From: Opitutus sp. ER46
GTDB lineage: Bacteria; Verrucomicrobiota; Verrucomicrobiia; Opitutales; Opitutaceae
DNA length: 64,000 bases
Assembly: GCF_003054705.1 (NCBI RefSeq)
Contig: NZ_QAYX01000025.1
Coordinates: forward strand, 248,001-312,000
Reading direction: 5' to 3'
In this document: positions 62,461-64,000 of the stretch, one piece after another
Position numbering within the stretch: position 1 is the first letter of the stretch
Layout of the letters: each line of letters begins with the position of its first letter
The notes under the pieces: generated by a model
What the model was told of the DNA's origin: nothing
The model's database searches: none
What the model saw: only the letters and a program-made list of their open reading frames with translations
Program-made: the position numbers and the translations under genes

Positions 62461-63177
62461 ATGATCACCACAATCGCAGCAGCACTCATCCCTGGATGGC
62501 TGTTCTTCGTTCTCTTCATCGCGGTCTTTATCTTTGCGATGTACGCGCAGATGCGCGTTTCGAGCACGTACGCGAAGAATGCCCAGATTCCCTCGCGCGG
62601 TGGCATCCGCGGTCGTGAGGCCGCCGAGGCGGTCATGGCTCACGCCGGCATCACCGATGTGACGATCGAAGAGACCGAAGGACATCTGACCGATCACTAC
62701 GATCCGATCAACAAGCGGCTGGTGCTGTCCTCGGAGAACTATCATGGCTCAAGCCTGGCCGCGCTCGGCGTAGCCGCGCACGAAGCAGGCCACGCGATCC
62801 AGCACAAGGTCGGTTACTCGATGCTGAATCTGCGCATGGCGCTGGTGCCGGCGACGAGCATTGTCTCGAAGGTTCTCCCGATCGTGATGATCGCGATGTT
62901 CATTCTCCCGATGTTCGCCCATCTGCGCGGCGTCGTTCTGGATATCGCCATCATCTGTTACGCGGTCCTGACCTTCTTCCAGTTGGTCACGTTGCCGGTC
63001 GAGTACGACGCGAGCCGCCGCGCCAAGGTGCAGCTCGTGCAGCTCGGAATCGTCGACCGCGATGAGATGGAGGGCGTGGACCAGACACTCAATGCTGCGG
63101 CCTTGACCTATCTCGCCGCATTCATCGGTTCCCTGCTGAACCTGATCTATCTGCTCTCCGCGCGCCGCGACGACTAA
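62461..63177 (+). CDS. YugP-type neutral zinc membrane metallopeptidase
   Basis: 238 residues with about four helices: one at the start (LFFVLFIAVFIFAMYA) and others at 125-175 and the C-terminus. The zinc site HEAGH (H107, E108, H111 in VAAHEAGHAIQHK) comes after a GREAAEAVMAHAGI segment, matching the Zn-dependent YugP family. Zn2+ and D/E ligand follow in VEYDASRRAKVQL. Family members are widespread; substrates are unknown, with membrane-protein quality control the usual guess. Followed by a terminator. Confidence 0.9.
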   Translation: MITTIAAALIPGWLFFVLFIAVFIFAMYAQMRVSSTYAKNAQIPSRGGIRGREAAEAVMAHAGITDVTIEETEGHLTDHYDPINKRLVLSSENYHGSSLAALGVAAHEAGHAIQHKVGYSMLNLRMALVPATSIVSKVLPIVMIAMFILPMFAHLRGVVLDIAIICYAVLTFFQLVTLPVEYDASRRAKVQLVQLGIVDRDEMEGVDQTLNAAALTYLAAFIGSLLNLIYLLSARRDD

Positions 63178-63198
63178 GGAGCTGGTACGAATCTCTGG

Positions 63199-63246
63199 CG
63201 CCCGGCAGGCATGCGGTCAGAGCCGCAGCGGCCGGGCGTCTCTTTT
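63199..63246 (+). terminator. Probable terminator after YugP-type gene
   Basis: CGCCCGGC (63199-63206) pairs with GCCGGGCG (63231-63238) with an inner GCGG/CCGC stem, followed by TCTCTTTT. It lies between convergent genes, so the stem may also slow transcripts from the right, though without a T-run on that side. Confidence 0.7.
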
Positions 63247-63256
63247 AGCTTCGTCA

Positions 63257-63637
63257 TTACTGCTGCGGCGGCGACCGCCCTACGACCCGGTTGACCGCCT
63301 CGAGCAGTTCCTGCGGCGAGAACGGTTTCGAGAGCACGTAGTCGGCGCCGATGCGCCCGGCGATATTCAGGTAGAGCTTCGAATTGGCGACGCCTCCCGA
63401 CATCGCGATGATCGGCACTTTGGGCTGCTCGCGACGCAACTGAAGAATGGTTTCAACGCCCTCCTGTACCGGCATGACGATATCGGTGATGACGACATCG
63501 GCGGGCGCGGCCCGGAAACGATCCAGCCCGGCCTGGCCGTTGTCCGCTTGATCGACGATGTGGCCTGAAATCGCCAGAGTCCGGGCGAGCACGTCGCGAA
63601 GCAGGTCGTCGTCGTCAATGATCAGGATACGGGCCAT
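63257..63637 (-). CDS. Single-domain response regulator (receiver only)
   Basis: 126 residues, a CheY-like receiver: acidic pocket D8-D10 in LIIDDDDLLRD, phosphoacceptor D52 in VVITDIVMPVQEG, S80 in IIAMSGG, and K104 in YVLSKPFSPQEL. There is no output domain, so it works by binding partners or passing phosphate on. It starts 12 bases after the stop of the LuxR-type regulator and is probably in the same transcript. Confidence 0.9.
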   Translation of the reverse strand: MARILIIDDDDLLRDVLARTLAISGHIVDQADNGQAGLDRFRAAPADVVITDIVMPVQEGVETILQLRREQPKVPIIAMSGGVANSKLYLNIAGRIGADYVLSKPFSPQELLEAVNRVVGRSPPQQ

Positions 63638-63649
63638 GGGTTGGGCTGG

Positions 63650-64000
63650 TTACGGGCTGATGAGGCCCTTGCGAATGGCAAACCGGACCAGGTCGGTCTG
63701 GGTCTGCAGTCCCAGCTTCCGCAGCAAGTTGGTGCGGTGCGTTTCCGCGGTGCGCGGACTGATGAAGAGCTTTTCGGCCACCTCGGTGTTGCTGAGGCCT
63801 TCGGCGGCAAGCTGGAGGACCATGCGTTCACGTTGGGTCAGGTGGTGCAGCGGATCGTTGTCGTCCGCGGGTTTTGCGGCCAGCGCGTTGATGGCCCACT
63901 CGGAAAGCGTGGCGCTGAGATAGCGGCGGCCGGCGAGCACTTCCTTCAGGGCGCGGGTGATGTCCTGGGACTCGGATCCCTTGAGCAGGTAGGCCATCGC
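63650..64000 (-). CDS. NarL/FixJ-type response regulator, 5' end outside window
   Basis: The visible ~117 codons begin inside the receiver (AMAYLLKGSESQDITRALKE, where YLLKGS is the last strand with the conserved Lys) and include a LuxR-type DNA-binding domain: LTQRERMVLQLAAEGLSNTE, VAEKLFISPRTAETHRTNLL, RKLGLQTQTDLVRFAIRKGL. The frame continues past the right edge with no start in view; the internal Met cannot be the true start because it would cut the receiver. It is followed by the single-domain regulator, which suggests one signalling unit. Confidence 0.88.
   Translation of the reverse strand, partial: AMAYLLKGSESQDITRALKEVLAGRRYLSATLSEWAINALAAKPADDNDPLHHLTQRERMVLQLAAEGLSNTEVAEKLFISPRTAETHRTNLLRKLGLQTQTDLVRFAIRKGLISP

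Noticed and set aside
63650-63997. A complete small LuxR regulator starting at the internal Met
   Set aside because: The residues around that Met are the last strand of a receiver domain, so the gene must begin beyond the window.

Overview
The window is high-GC bacterial DNA with tightly packed, often overlapping genes. The gene content suggests a Verrucomicrobiota member close to the Opitutaceae. Supporting signs are the RGVGP/NDNW/EVYD-type beta repeats on a secreted metalloprotease, an arabinose operon with a LacI-type regulator, a hydrogenase-like energy-converting operon, and a Gram-negative outer-membrane set (TonB-dependent receptor, TamA/TamB). The taxonomic placement is inference from gene families; no rRNA gene is present.

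Layout. 1-3 kb: the end of a secreted PDZ-like protein, about 1 kb without a recognisable gene, then an AT-richer Shedu-like defence nuclease gene (1588-2844) that looks acquired. 3-4.4 kb: a TauE/SafE permease overlapping ruvC. 4.4-14.5 kb: a minus-strand operon for a membrane complex related to group 4 hydrogenases, with two HyfB-type subunits, HyfC, HyfE, HyfF, a HyfG-like large subunit without the NiFe cysteines, and a ferredoxin-HyfI fusion. An HTH-EIIA protein sits inside it. This fits an energy-converting-hydrogenase-related (Ehr) complex, not a true hydrogenase. 14.6-22 kb: a DUF1275 membrane protein, a hybrid sensor kinase coupled to ferrochelatase, a small XRE regulator, and a matrixin-type protease with a secreted partner. 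22.1-22.75 kb: a 21-bp tandem repeat and a decayed SIR2-like gene.

23-31.6 kb: sugar use. Aldose 1-epimerase and an SSS-family symporter (plus strand) face araB-araA-araD-lacI (minus strand); together they would import L-arabinose, mutarotate it, and convert it to D-xylulose 5-phosphate. 31.8-40.3 kb: surface polysaccharide genes (acyltransferase, nucleotidyltransferase-like protein, GT2, O-antigen-ligase-like protein, GT4, deacetylase-like protein, WecG/TagA-type transferase). 40.5-45 kb: a CHASE2-adenylate cyclase followed by a FecR-domain protein and a small secreted protein; the last two share a 15-residue repeat and the same C-terminal motif, and may form an undescribed functional unit.

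45-64 kb: mostly housekeeping and envelope genes. These are a HAD hydrolase, prfA-prmC, a Prc-type protease, a rhomboid-like protein with Thr at the catalytic Ser position, a ferredoxin, a TonB-dependent receptor, an M3 oligopeptidase, coupled tamB-tamA, a YugP-type membrane metallopeptidase, and two response regulators, the last cut off by the window end. No tRNA, rRNA, CRISPR array or intact insertion sequence was seen.
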